This document shows, in pieces, positions 1 to 5,128 of a stretch of DNA of 5,128 bases. Numbering within the stretch: position 1 is the first letter of the stretch; every line of letters begins with the position of its first letter. Position numbers and translations under genes: made by a program. This DNA is from JAISGQ01 sp964500965 (GTDB lineage Bacteria; Bacillota; Clostridia; Oscillospirales; Acutalibacteraceae), in contig CAZCQZ010000068.1 of assembly GCA_964500965.1 (NCBI GenBank), positions 1 to 5,128 of the forward strand, given 5' to 3'. The notes beneath the pieces are model-generated. The model was not told the DNA's origin, made no database searches, and worked only from the letters and a program-made list of their open reading frames with translations.

Positions 1-472
1 GCAGTTGTTTCAGCTTATCGTGTGAAACAGATGGAAAGAATTTGCGAATATCAAGCTTCAAAATATAACGAGCGTCCTTTTTCCGTTGTACCCGTTCAAT
101 GTACTTTTTCACCTTTAGACCGCCACGCCCCGGAACCGAGCCACAACAGTAAGAGTACATACCGCGCATAAAGACAGGCTGCAATACTTGAATGACCGCC
201 CATTGAATGATTTGATCAGGATAAAAAGCAGGAATTGTAATATTTCGTTCCTTTTGGGATGCGCCGTCCTTAATCGTTTTATACCGATTAGGGCTTAACT
301 GATATGTGTTTGTGCGTAATGACTCTGAGATGATTTCTGCATAGCGGTCCGAGTTATTAAGAATTTTACGAATATATCCCTTATCGTGTTTACCCTTTGC
401 CGCATTTCGTATTGCAAGTTTTATATTTTCGACGGAATATATCTGTTCGTATAAATAGCTGATTCGTTTCAT
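1..472 (-). CDS. DGR reverse transcriptase, N-terminal part (truncated by window edge)
   Basis: RNA-directed DNA polymerase that would copy the template-repeat RNA into cDNA with errors at adenines. The first 157 residues are visible, starting MKRISYLYEQ; the 3' part lies outside the window. Seen directly: PAFYPDQIIQWAVIQVLQPV (residues 81-100), typical of the early fingers of group II/DGR-type RTs; GSVPGRGGLK (111-120), the conserved S-x-x-G-x-G region; and LKLDIRKFFPSVS (138-150), which holds the first catalytic aspartate, D141. The YxDD box and the DGR-typical SQ-containing motif would lie beyond the edge and cannot be checked. The ATG at 472-470 is preceded by AAGGA with 6 bases of spacing. 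The gene follows the template repeat by about 140 bases on the same strand, which together with the TR/VR pair points to a DGR RT rather than a group II intron, retron or abortive-infection RT. RT family is near certain; DGR role is inferred from context. Confidence 0.93.
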   Translation of the reverse strand, partial: MKRISYLYEQIYSVENIKLAIRNAAKGKHDKGYIRKILNNSDRYAEIISESLRTNTYQLSPNRYKTIKDGASQKERNITIPAFYPDQIIQWAVIQVLQPVFMRGMYSYCCGSVPGRGGLKVKKYIERVQRKKDARYILKLDIRKFFPSVSHDKLKQL

Positions 473-609
473 AAGAGTTCCTTCTTTTTGCCTCACGCCA
501 TTTCGAGAGTAAACCTACTAAGGCGTGCTCTTTACGGTAATTTTCTGCCAAGGGGCAAGGACATACACATCTTAAGCCGCAAAGGGACTTTAATTCTTAC
601 TTTGACAAT
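473..609 (-). other. Non-coding spacer between template repeat and RT gene
   Basis: About 137 bases with no credible minus-strand gene between the 3' end of the template repeat and the RT start. It is too short for an avd gene (usually about 110-130 codons). In the Bordetella phage BPP-1 DGR, the RNA needed for cDNA synthesis extends well past the TR into the downstream spacer and is bound by the RT-Avd complex. By analogy this stretch is probably part of the functional TR RNA. I see no strong hairpin or terminator in it. Its right end, just past the TR, begins ATTGTCAAAG on the minus strand and differs completely from the sequence past the VR. Confidence 0.5.
479..483 (-). promoter_or_regulatory. 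Ribosome binding site of the reverse transcriptase
   Basis: AAGGA on the minus strand lies 6 bases before the ATG at 472-470, which supports that start codon. It implies the RT is translated from a transcript that runs out of the template-repeat region. Confidence 0.7.
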
Positions 610-627
610 AAGAAAGCCGCGCGCCGA
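610..627 (-). other. IMH-like block at the end of the TR (IMH* equivalent)
   Basis: Eighteen bases, TCGGCGCGCGGCTTTCTT on the minus strand, are identical to 842-859 and contain no adenine. In known DGRs the 3' end of the VR carries an initiation-of-mutagenic-homing (IMH) element with a related IMH* copy in the TR. Here identity stops abruptly just past the block, where the TR continues ATTGTC and the VR continues TCCGAC. That difference may mark target from template. Confidence 0.65.
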
Positions 628-722
628 TGTTGGAGTTGTAATTCGAAGAGCTGTTGTTGCCATTCAAGTACCACAGACCGGCATTGGAAGTGTTGTTCCA
701 ATTACCGCCGACATTCAGCACG
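610..722 (-). repeat. DGR template repeat (TR)
   Basis: A 113-bp non-coding repeat aligned without gaps to 842-954 (constant offset 232). On the minus strand it has 27 adenines, 17 of which are replaced in the VR (10 A to G, 4 A to T, 3 A to C); only one other position differs (634/866, T to C). Read in the VR frame it contains 11 AAT/AAC codons, two TAC, one ATC, one ACT and one AGC. AAY codons are the classic DGR template codons because changes at both A positions reach 15 amino acids and never a stop. The TR sits between the target gene and the RT, all in the same orientation. The minus-strand end (610-627) is adenine-free and GC-rich. This is direct sequence evidence for a DGR and does not depend on homology searching. 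Confidence 0.97.
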
Positions 723-798
723 AAAAGTGCAGATGTGTATGCCCTATATGATTTTTTTGCTATATAGAAGTGTAAGTCAATGCGCTTTCATCCCTGTA
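723..798. other. Intergenic gap between adhesin hairpin and TR
   Basis: A 76-base AT-rich stretch without a gene. The minus strand contains TTGACT (780-775), TATATA (766-761) and a run of seven A (758-752), but the hexamers are only 8 bases apart, so they do not make a standard sigma-70 promoter. It may hold the 5' leader of the TR RNA. Confidence 0.4.
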
Positions 799-820
799 TT
801 GAGGGGGAAAGCCCCCTCAA
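799..820 (-). other. Hairpin/cruciform downstream of the VR
   Basis: A perfect inverted repeat: minus strand TTGAGGGGG, loop CTTT, then CCCCCTCAA. The stem is 9 bp with a 4-base loop. It starts 7 bases after the adhesin stop codon and 21 bases past the end of the VR. GC-rich hairpins of about 7-10 bp with four-base loops just downstream of the VR are known in phage DGRs and help target-site recognition (shown for BPP-1). No T-run follows on either strand, so a simple intrinsic terminator is less likely. No copy is present beside the TR. Confidence 0.75.
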
Positions 821-827
821 ACTCCCC

Positions 828-2396
828 CTAAAGAGGTCGGAAAGAAAGCCGCGCGCCGAGGCTGGGGCCGTAACCCGAAGAGCTGTAGCCGCCATACAAG
901 GACCACAGACCGGCATAGGAAGTGTGGCTCCAACCACCGCCGACATACAGCACGGTACCGGACGAATTATACCAACAATAATCTCCGTAATATTGACTTG
1001 CGCTACCTCCTGTCGCAGAACAGTAAGCGTAAGACTGTGTTTTCACAGCTGTACCATGCTTCAAGGATTTTATGTATGCTGAGGAAGTCGGTCTTGAAAA
1101 GCCTAAAGCTGTTCCGTTTGACGTACTGTCAGCGTATTGCTGAGGATAACGGTGCGCATAAATCGTAGCAGATGAAAAGTAAACGCCGTCCACCCACTTA
1201 AAAATATTGCCGTATGGGTTTTCGATACCAAGCATTTTAACGCAGTCGGTAGAGGTGTTCCAGCCATTCATTCCTTCAAGTCCGTCGCAAGTGCCTGTTA
1301 CCGATGCACCGCTCCACGTGGTTACAGTTCCGGATCCGGTGCGTCCACCATAAACTTTTTGAATGTTAGAACGCTGATAAAACATCATGCAAAGGAGATT
1401 GTAAAACGTGTATTGTGCAAAATCGAGTTGTTGATACCCGTTATACAGATTGGATGCGTTGCCATAAGCACGTGCTGCCGATCTGGCGTTTGCTCTTGTG
1501 CAGTTTACATAGCAGGTAGCTCCGCTTTTGCTAAAGCCCTTGCTACTTGAACCACTCATTTCATATTTGCCGAGCGCAAAATATGGAAGGTACGTGTCCT
1601 GCGTGATATATGTGGGATCAAGGAATGCGTCGGGAATGAAATAATCCTCATCGACTTGACCGTTTGAGAATTTATATCCTGTGATAACTCCGTCACTATC
1701 TGTTTCCCATTTCATCCACAGCTTCGGATATTTTACAAATACATTTCCGCTTTCATCGGTAAATTCCGTAATCTCATTAAACGGCCAATAGTTTACCAAC
1801 GGAGAATGCACGCTTACATATTCTCCGTTTTGGCTCTGCGTGTAGCCCTCAAGTCCCGTTAAACTATCCGTAAGAGTTAGAATACCTGCTTCATTCGTCA
1901 AACCCGTTACGCCGGCTACGATCTGCTCTGTGAAATGCGCATACAGCGTGATGCTTGAGGTCGGTGTGTATGGGAAATTTATCTTTAGTCCTGCCGTCGA
2001 TGCTGTATACCATCCTGAAAAATGCTTTCCGAGGCTTGTCGGAGCAGTCGGCAGGCTGATCATCTGACCGGGTGTTACAGAAAACACAGCGTATTGCAGT
2101 CCCTCTGACATAAATGTTACGGTATATCCGTCCGCTACGCTCCCGCCGCCTAAAGCCGAAACCTTTTCGACTATGATTTTGTCGGCAAATTTTCCGACAG
2201 ACGGATAGATGGTTTGAACAATATCAGCCGATTTTACGGTCACTGTTTCGGTTGGAACAGCCCCGACGATAACCGCAGATAACCCGGAATATCCGGAATC
2301 CGATTCAATAAGCTGCTCAAAAGAGGTCGGCGTAACTGATTTTTGTTGAAGGGTGCCGGAAGCGCCCCCACCGCCGATGGTTACATTGAAAATCAT
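828..2396 (-). CDS. DGR target: tail-tip adhesin with C-type-lectin-like variable domain
   Basis: A 522-residue tail-tip adhesin, probably the receptor-binding protein. Residues 1-85 resemble the N-terminal attachment region common in gut phage tail proteins (KSVTPTSFEQ, then GYSGLSAVIV). Residues 91-155 look like an InlB B-repeat / Listeria-Bacteroides repeat (HFSGWYT, ITLYAHF). From about 200 to the end is a C-type-lectin / FGE-sulfatase-like domain, with PKLWMKW, RANARSAARAYG, and NPYGNIFKWVDG (393-404), which matches the GN-x-W-x-W-VDG signature of that fold. The last 41 residues (482-522) hold the variable repeat, with 13 residues changed at template adenines and one (P511) by a non-adenine change. 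I chose ATG at 2396-2394, 8 bases after AAGGAGG; the GTG at 2405 overlaps that Shine-Dalgarno and cannot be used. It is the last gene of the tail cluster, directly before the TR and RT. Adhesin role is inferred from family and context. Confidence 0.93.
   Translation of the reverse strand: MIFNVTIGGGGASGTLQQKSVTPTSFEQLIESDSGYSGLSAVIVGAVPTETVTVKSADIVQTIYPSVGKFADKIIVEKVSALGGGSVADGYTVTFMSEGLQYAVFSVTPGQMISLPTAPTSLGKHFSGWYTASTAGLKINFPYTPTSSITLYAHFTEQIVAGVTGLTNEAGILTLTDSLTGLEGYTQSQNGEYVSVHSPLVNYWPFNEITEFTDESGNVFVKYPKLWMKWETDSDGVITGYKFSNGQVDEDYFIPDAFLDPTYITQDTYLPYFALGKYEMSGSSSKGFSKSGATCYVNCTRANARSAARAYGNASNLYNGYQQLDFAQYTFYNLLCMMFYQRSNIQKVYGGRTGSGTVTTWSGASVTGTCDGLEGMNGWNTSTDCVKMLGIENPYGNIFKWVDGVYFSSATIYAHRYPQQYADSTSNGTALGFSRPTSSAYIKSLKHGTAVKTQSYAYCSATGGSASQYYGDYCWYNSSGTVLYVGGGWSHTSYAGLWSLYGGYSSSGYGPSLGARLSFRPL
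842..859 (-). other. IMH-like element at the 3' end of the VR
   Basis: The adenine-free block TCGGCGCGCGGCTTTCTT (minus strand), identical to the TR end, encodes the invariant GARLS. It is the expected place where cDNA synthesis or integration starts in mutagenic homing. With no adenine it cannot be mutated, so the site survives repeated rounds. Confidence 0.65.
842..954 (-). repeat. DGR variable repeat (VR)
   Basis: A 113-bp repeat at the 3' end of the adhesin gene that matches the TR at 610-722. It encodes residues V482 to S518, with only FRPL and the stop codon beyond it. Compared with the TR-encoded peptide, every one of the 11 template Asn codons is changed: Y484, G488, S490, H491, Y494, Y501, G503, Y504, G508, G510, S512. 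In addition one Tyr became S499 and one Ile became L513. Adenine-containing codons for T492, S505 and Y509 are unchanged. Framework residues without template A (VGG, W489, AGLW, GARLS) are conserved, so the fold is kept while the surface varies. Confidence 0.97.
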
Positions 2397-2404
2397 ACTC
2401 ACCA

Positions 2405-2411
2405 CCTCCTT
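2405..2411 (-). promoter_or_regulatory. Shine-Dalgarno that fixes the adhesin start
   Basis: AAGGAGG on the minus strand ends 8 bases before ATG at 2396-2394. The GTG at 2405-2403 shares its first base with this site, so a longer 525-residue reading is not credible. The site overlaps the stop codon of the preceding gene (2412-2410), suggesting translational coupling. Confidence 0.85.
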
Positions 2412-2790
2412 ACGACAGAATCAAGACGCTCACCTCAATATCCTTGAGGGGCGTTGTTTCGCATCTGAAGGTTAATGAGCCGGTACCCTGCTCATAGCAG
2501 ACGATGCCGTATTTCCCGTAATCCTGTGCGTCATCCGGAGCGGGTGCAACGATTATATGACAGCTTGTTGAATCAGCGCTTACGCTTGCACACGCTACAG
2601 TCTGAAGCTGTTCTTCCCATGCCGATCTGTAAAGGTTGACGGTTGCCGCCGAAATATTGCTTTTTTGTAAAAAGGCTTTCAGCGAGCTTACTTTGATTGT
2701 GTACGTCTCTTCAGCAGATGATATTAAAAGCAAATCATCATCGGAAGCCGATTCAAGTACAGCAAATTCCGGGATTTTTTTGTTTGCCAT
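2410..2790 (-). CDS. Small tail structural protein, 126 aa
   Basis: A 126-residue protein starting MANKKIPEFAVLES. The N-terminal half (residues 6-43, with DDDLLLISSAEETYTIKVSSLKAF split over it) has the pattern of short phage tail/fibre proteins in which a D-D-LL-I-S stretch is followed by a Y-x-I-x-x-x-x-L segment. The C-terminal half (about 90-126, GIVCYEQGTGSLTFRC then EVSVLIL) looks like a small beta domain. No enzyme motif, signal peptide or membrane segment is visible. GGAGG lies 10 bases before the ATG. It sits between the tail hub protein and the variable adhesin, so it may link the adhesin to the tip or assist its assembly. I do not recognise a named family with confidence; the structural role is from position. 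Confidence 0.8.
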   Translation of the reverse strand: MANKKIPEFAVLESASDDDLLLISSAEETYTIKVSSLKAFLQKSNISAATVNLYRSAWEEQLQTVACASVSADSTSCHIIVAPAPDDAQDYGKYGIVCYEQGTGSLTFRCETTPLKDIEVSVLILS

Positions 2791-2811
2791 AATGCTTTTT
2801 CCTCCAATAAA

Positions 2812-4569
2812 TTATTCTGTAGTATTGCTACCCTCAATGGCTGCAAGGCGTTCAAGGATGTTCGCTATATCAGCTTGCATTGTTGTAACAGTTGCTTCTA
2901 AGGCTATTATGCGTTCCTCTTGATTTGTTTGTGCGGATTCCAATGCCGTAATACGACCTTTGTAATCCAACGTAGACGGATTGCTTTCTTCGAGAGTGGA
3001 AATTCGTGCTTCGTGGTTTGTCCTTGCAGAATCAAGCTCTGCAATTTTATTGTCGTGTTCTTTGACTGTTTTATCAAGCGCGGCTATAGCACTTGTGCTT
3101 TCGGTATTTTCTTCAATTGCTTTGATGCGCAGTTCGTGGTCTGCTGTTGTAGTTTCTAACGCGGTAATTTGTGTATCGTGTCCGGCTTTTGCCTGCTCAA
3201 GCGTGGATATGCGTCCTGACAGCGCATTTTCTGCCGTTTTAGCCCGTGTTTCTTCGTCAGACAGATTAGCCGCTATGGTTTTTTCAGAGCCGCCTGCACG
3301 GTTTATTTCAGCCGTTAAAGCAGCTTGCAGACTTGCAACAGTTGCATCTGTATTTCCTACTTGCTCAGACAAGTCTTTAGCCGCAGCTGACACACTTTGA
3401 CTTAATTCAGCAGTCGTTTGCTTCATTCGTGCTATTTCCGACAAATACGGATATTCGATACTCATTTCCTCACTGTTTGGAGCGGATAAATCAGCCCTCA
3501 GCCCCAGATCCAAGTTAAGCGTGAGTGTATAAAGTATGCTTTCGACACTTTTGCCGATTATGATTTTATCGCCTAATTCCACAGCGGGATCGAGAACAGC
3601 CGATGAAGCGGTAAACGGCTCATATGACAGGCCGTTAAATAGAGAATACAGCATATCGCAAATGCTTTGCGCTGCGTATGGATTGCTGTCTATTTTTAGA
3701 ACTCCTTGTGTCTGACTGCCCGCCGTGTAGCTATTTCCCGCGTTGTCGGTCATTGATACGCCGCTAATCATAGTCGATATTCCTGTTGTCAGTTTGCCAA
3801 GAACAGCTTCAACATTAACCGTTTCGACCGTTGATTCCGCTACCGTATCATATATAAGACTGTCGCCCTCAACCGTTTGAATTGTATTACCGAGATTGTC
3901 CGTAATATAGTACTGCTTTGTGATAACCGATTCCGGCATTTCGCCGGATTCGGTTATCATAGTCAGCGGAACAAGCCGCAGAGCATTTTCCTCTGTGATA
4001 ATCCAATTACCGCCATGACACGCTCCAATGTAGCCCAAGACCTGCATCATTGTCAAATCAACCGGATATGGCACGATATAATCTGTACCCGATTCAATCC
4101 TTGTACGGGAGTCAATGCTAACGCCAAGACGATATGCGATTTCCTTTACAACAGATTTCATTGATTTCGGCCATTCGGCAGAGGTATCAACTGTCGGATC
4201 AAGATAAGATTGGTTGGTTCTGAGCATAGCATCGTAGCAGCTTATACTCACTAATCCTTCATAGCTTGTATCGCGTTGGTTAATATAGAATGTGCCAAAT
4301 TCGAGCCATTCACTGTACGATGCGCCGCGGCAAATCCTGCCGAGCACAATAATCGGGGTAGCGGCTTGTAATGCGTCCTTCATTAAAATAGATACACTCA
4401 GAGACGAAGAAACGCAATTTCCAACGGATAGTGCGTCATTCATCAGTGCACGATTGATTACGGGAGCAGATATTTCGGTATATTCTTTATCACCTATACT
4501 GAGCTTTGTTTCTATGATGTAATCGCCCTTCTCAACGATTTGTTTCCAAAGAGTACTTCTTGCACGCAT
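2812..4569 (-). CDS. Tail hub/tip protein with long C-terminal coiled coil, 585 aa
   Basis: A 585-residue protein. The N-terminal part (about 1-375) matches a tail hub/tip pattern I recognise from gut siphophages: IGDKEYTEI, ALSVGNCVSSSLSVSI (46-61), SEWLEFGTFYIN (86-97), ISCYDAMLRTNQSYLD (109-124), MKSVVKEIAYRLGV (137-150) and MQVLGYIGACHGGNWIITE (175-193). From about residue 378 it becomes an A/E/L/I-rich coiled coil ending in eight repeats of about 14 residues (RI-x-x-LE). No peptidase motif is evident. The ATG at 4569-4567 is preceded by AGAGG 9 bases away, inside the last codons of the upstream gene, which suggests coupled translation. Likely role: a trimeric hub that projects a stalk at the tail tip and carries the adhesin. 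Exact family name is uncertain. Confidence 0.85.
   Translation of the reverse strand: MRARSTLWKQIVEKGDYIIETKLSIGDKEYTEISAPVINRALMNDALSVGNCVSSSLSVSILMKDALQAATPIIVLGRICRGASYSEWLEFGTFYINQRDTSYEGLVSISCYDAMLRTNQSYLDPTVDTSAEWPKSMKSVVKEIAYRLGVSIDSRTRIESGTDYIVPYPVDLTMMQVLGYIGACHGGNWIITEENALRLVPLTMITESGEMPESVITKQYYITDNLGNTIQTVEGDSLIYDTVAESTVETVNVEAVLGKLTTGISTMISGVSMTDNAGNSYTAGSQTQGVLKIDSNPYAAQSICDMLYSLFNGLSYEPFTASSAVLDPAVELGDKIIIGKSVESILYTLTLNLDLGLRADLSAPNSEEMSIEYPYLSEIARMKQTTAELSQSVSAAAKDLSEQVGNTDATVASLQAALTAEINRAGGSEKTIAANLSDEETRAKTAENALSGRISTLEQAKAGHDTQITALETTTADHELRIKAIEENTESTSAIAALDKTVKEHDNKIAELDSARTNHEARISTLEESNPSTLDYKGRITALESAQTNQEERIIALEATVTTMQADIANILERLAAIEGSNTTE
2872..3213 (-). repeat. Tandem 14-residue coiled-coil repeats in the tail hub protein
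   Basis: Residues 453-566 of the hub protein are a chain of units such as RISTLEQAKAGHDT, QITALETTTADHEL, KIAELDSARTNHEA, RITALESAQTNQEE and RIIALEATVTTMQA. Most units are 14 residues (two heptads), with one 13 and one 17-residue unit (the latter containing NPSTLDYKG). The I-x-x-L spacing suits a trimeric coiled-coil stalk. The units are diverged at DNA level, so this is an old protein repeat rather than a recent tandem duplication. Confidence 0.8.
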
Positions 4570-4575
4570 ATCAGA

Positions 4576-4947
4576 TCACCTCTCTGTTACATCAACAGAA
4601 GCACCTTCATAATAACAAATACCTCTGCTGCGGTCGTATCGTTGCACGCCGCAGTTTAGAGAGGCATTATAAAACTCTTCGGTGACAATTGTGTTTGTTT
4701 TTGGCTTGAGCCAAGTAATCTGGATATAGTCCGTGTCAAGGTCCTCCGAAAGCGATTTCATAATCGCTTCCGGCATTTTGAGGAATTTTACACTGACCTT
4801 GTATTTTGTTGCGATACGGGTGCGATACATTTTCGCATTTAACAAATTTCGTCCACTACCGTTAGCATCAACATCATTATCAACAGGAGTCAACTCCTGC
4901 ACATACGCTGTATAATCGTGTGAACCGATTTTAAGTATTGGCTTCAT
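4576..4947 (-). CDS. Small phage tail protein, 123 aa
   Basis: A 123-residue protein starting MKPILKIGSHDY. It has a beta-rich look without membrane segments: an N-terminal IGSHDYTAYVQELTP, a middle NAKMYRTRIATKYKVSVKF, then TDYIQITWLKP and a C-terminal GICYYEGASVDVTER. This layout (ligand-like N-terminus, R-x-R-I-A-T-K-x-K strand, final Y-x-G stretch) recalls small tail proteins that sit between the tape measure and hub in Gram-positive siphophages, often left as domains of unknown function; it could act like a distal-tail adaptor. The start is ATG 4947-4945, 8 bases after AGGAGG. The GTG at 4956 lies within that site and would give a wrong 126-residue form. The stop codon is 6 bases before the next start. 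Function is inferred from position only. Confidence 0.82.
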   Translation of the reverse strand: MKPILKIGSHDYTAYVQELTPVDNDVDANGSGRNLLNAKMYRTRIATKYKVSVKFLKMPEAIMKSLSEDLDTDYIQITWLKPKTNTIVTEEFYNASLNCGVQRYDRSRGICYYEGASVDVTER

Positions 4948-4955
4948 ATATCGCA

Positions 4956-4961
4956 CCTCCT
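4956..4961 (-). promoter_or_regulatory. Shine-Dalgarno that fixes the 123-aa tail protein start
   Basis: AGGAGG on the minus strand, 8 bases before ATG 4947-4945. It overlaps both the stop codon of the upstream gene (4963-4961) and the false upstream GTG start at 4956-4954. Confidence 0.85.
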
Positions 4962-5128
4962 TATCGTGTTAGTGGGGATTTACCCAGCATTCGTGTTCTG
5001 CGGTTGATCTCATTGATGATTTGTGTGGTCGCGCTGCTCACATCCATTCCGTTGTTTCCGGTTGTATTTTGCTGGATAGCGGAAACAATACTTGCTGCGG
5101 CATTGGAAACGGTCTGAATGATAACAGA
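4961..5128 (-). CDS. C-terminal end of a large tail protein, possibly tape measure (partial)
   Basis: An open frame enters from the right edge and ends at TAA 4963-4961, giving the last 55 residues of a protein (SVIIQTVSNAAASIVSAIQQ, ending with MLGKSPLTR). The piece is Ala/Ser/Gln/Asn-rich and then amphipathic (TQIIDEINRRTRML), which fits the tail of a tape measure protein. Its place immediately before the small tail protein and hub also fits the usual siphophage order. The fragment is too short to prove the family. Confidence 0.6.
   Translation of the reverse strand, partial: SVIIQTVSNAAASIVSAIQQNTTGNNGMDVSSATTQIINEINRRTRMLGKSPLTR

Larger units (their letters stand above)
610..798 (-). ncRNA. 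Probable TR-containing RNA (ends undefined)
   Basis: DGR retrohoming works through an RNA intermediate made from the TR, so a minus-strand transcript covering at least the TR is expected. It probably continues into the spacer before the RT. Its start could lie in the AT-rich stretch at 723-798, or the RNA could come from read-through of the adhesin transcript. The hairpin after the adhesin has no U-run, so read-through is plausible. I could not find a convincing -35/-10 pair at normal spacing, so the ends given are only a guide. Confidence 0.4.

Noticed and set aside
1..472. Group II intron or retron reverse transcriptase.
   Set aside because: The adjacent TR/VR pair with adenine-only changes assigns it to a DGR. 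No group II intron RNA ends or msr/msd-like structure were seen around it.
745..780. A possible minus-strand promoter for the TR RNA, with TTGACT (780-775), TATATA (766-761) and CATATA (750-745).
   Set aside because: The spacings are 8 and 24 bases, not 16-18, so no standard -35/-10 pair forms. Read-through from the tail operon is equally possible.
799..820. Intrinsic transcription terminator for the tail operon.
   Set aside because: The stem is strong, but the minus strand continues TACAGGGATG without a T-run. Position and geometry fit a DGR target-site hairpin better.
488..1082. Two plus-strand open frames (488-751 and 780-1082) whose proteins share a conserved stretch with RRAV, AIQ and PQTGIGSV, looking like a duplicated small gene.
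   Set aside because: They are antisense readings of the TR and VR. The similarity is simply the repeat pair read on the wrong strand, there is no fitting ribosome binding site, and the second overlaps the adhesin gene.
2636..4522. Several plus-strand open frames (for example 2636-2923, 2981-3400, 3877-4164, 4292-4522).
   Set aside because: All lie antisense within well-supported minus-strand tail genes, lack ribosome binding sites and have protein composition typical of antisense readings.

Overview
The window is a piece of a tailed phage or prophage genome, most likely a siphophage of a Gram-positive, Clostridia-like (Firmicutes) host. The host guess rests on strong AGGAGG-type ribosome binding sites, moderate to low GC, and tail proteins of a style common in gut clostridial phages. 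All real genes lie on the minus strand, so transcription runs from high to low coordinates. The window is cut at both ends.

Tail module (5128 down to 2410). In order of transcription there is the C-terminal end of a large tail protein (perhaps the tape measure), a 123-residue tail protein, a 585-residue tail hub or tip protein with a long repeated coiled coil, and a 126-residue small structural protein. They are tightly packed, with gaps of about 6 to 21 bases, and look like one late operon.

Diversity-generating retroelement, DGR (2396 down to 1). The last tail gene encodes a 522-residue tip adhesin. It has an N-terminal tail-attachment region, an InlB-like beta repeat and a C-terminal C-type-lectin / FGE-sulfatase-like domain. 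The final 41 codons form the variable repeat (VR, 842-954). A matching non-coding template repeat (TR, 610-722) sits between the adhesin gene and a reverse transcriptase gene whose first 157 codons are in the window (472 down to 1). TR and VR are 113 bp each and differ at 18 positions. Seventeen of the 18 fall at template adenines (read on the minus strand), which is the hallmark of adenine-specific mutagenic retrohoming. An 18-bp adenine-free GC-rich block closes both repeats, and a perfect 9-bp hairpin follows the VR just after the adhesin stop codon, as in known DGR target sites.

How it works together (inference from known DGRs). The TR is transcribed, copied by the reverse transcriptase with errors at A, and the cDNA replaces the VR. 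This changes the binding face of the tail-tip adhesin while leaving the TR intact. No Avd accessory gene lies between the adhesin, TR and RT; it must be beyond the RT, elsewhere, or absent.
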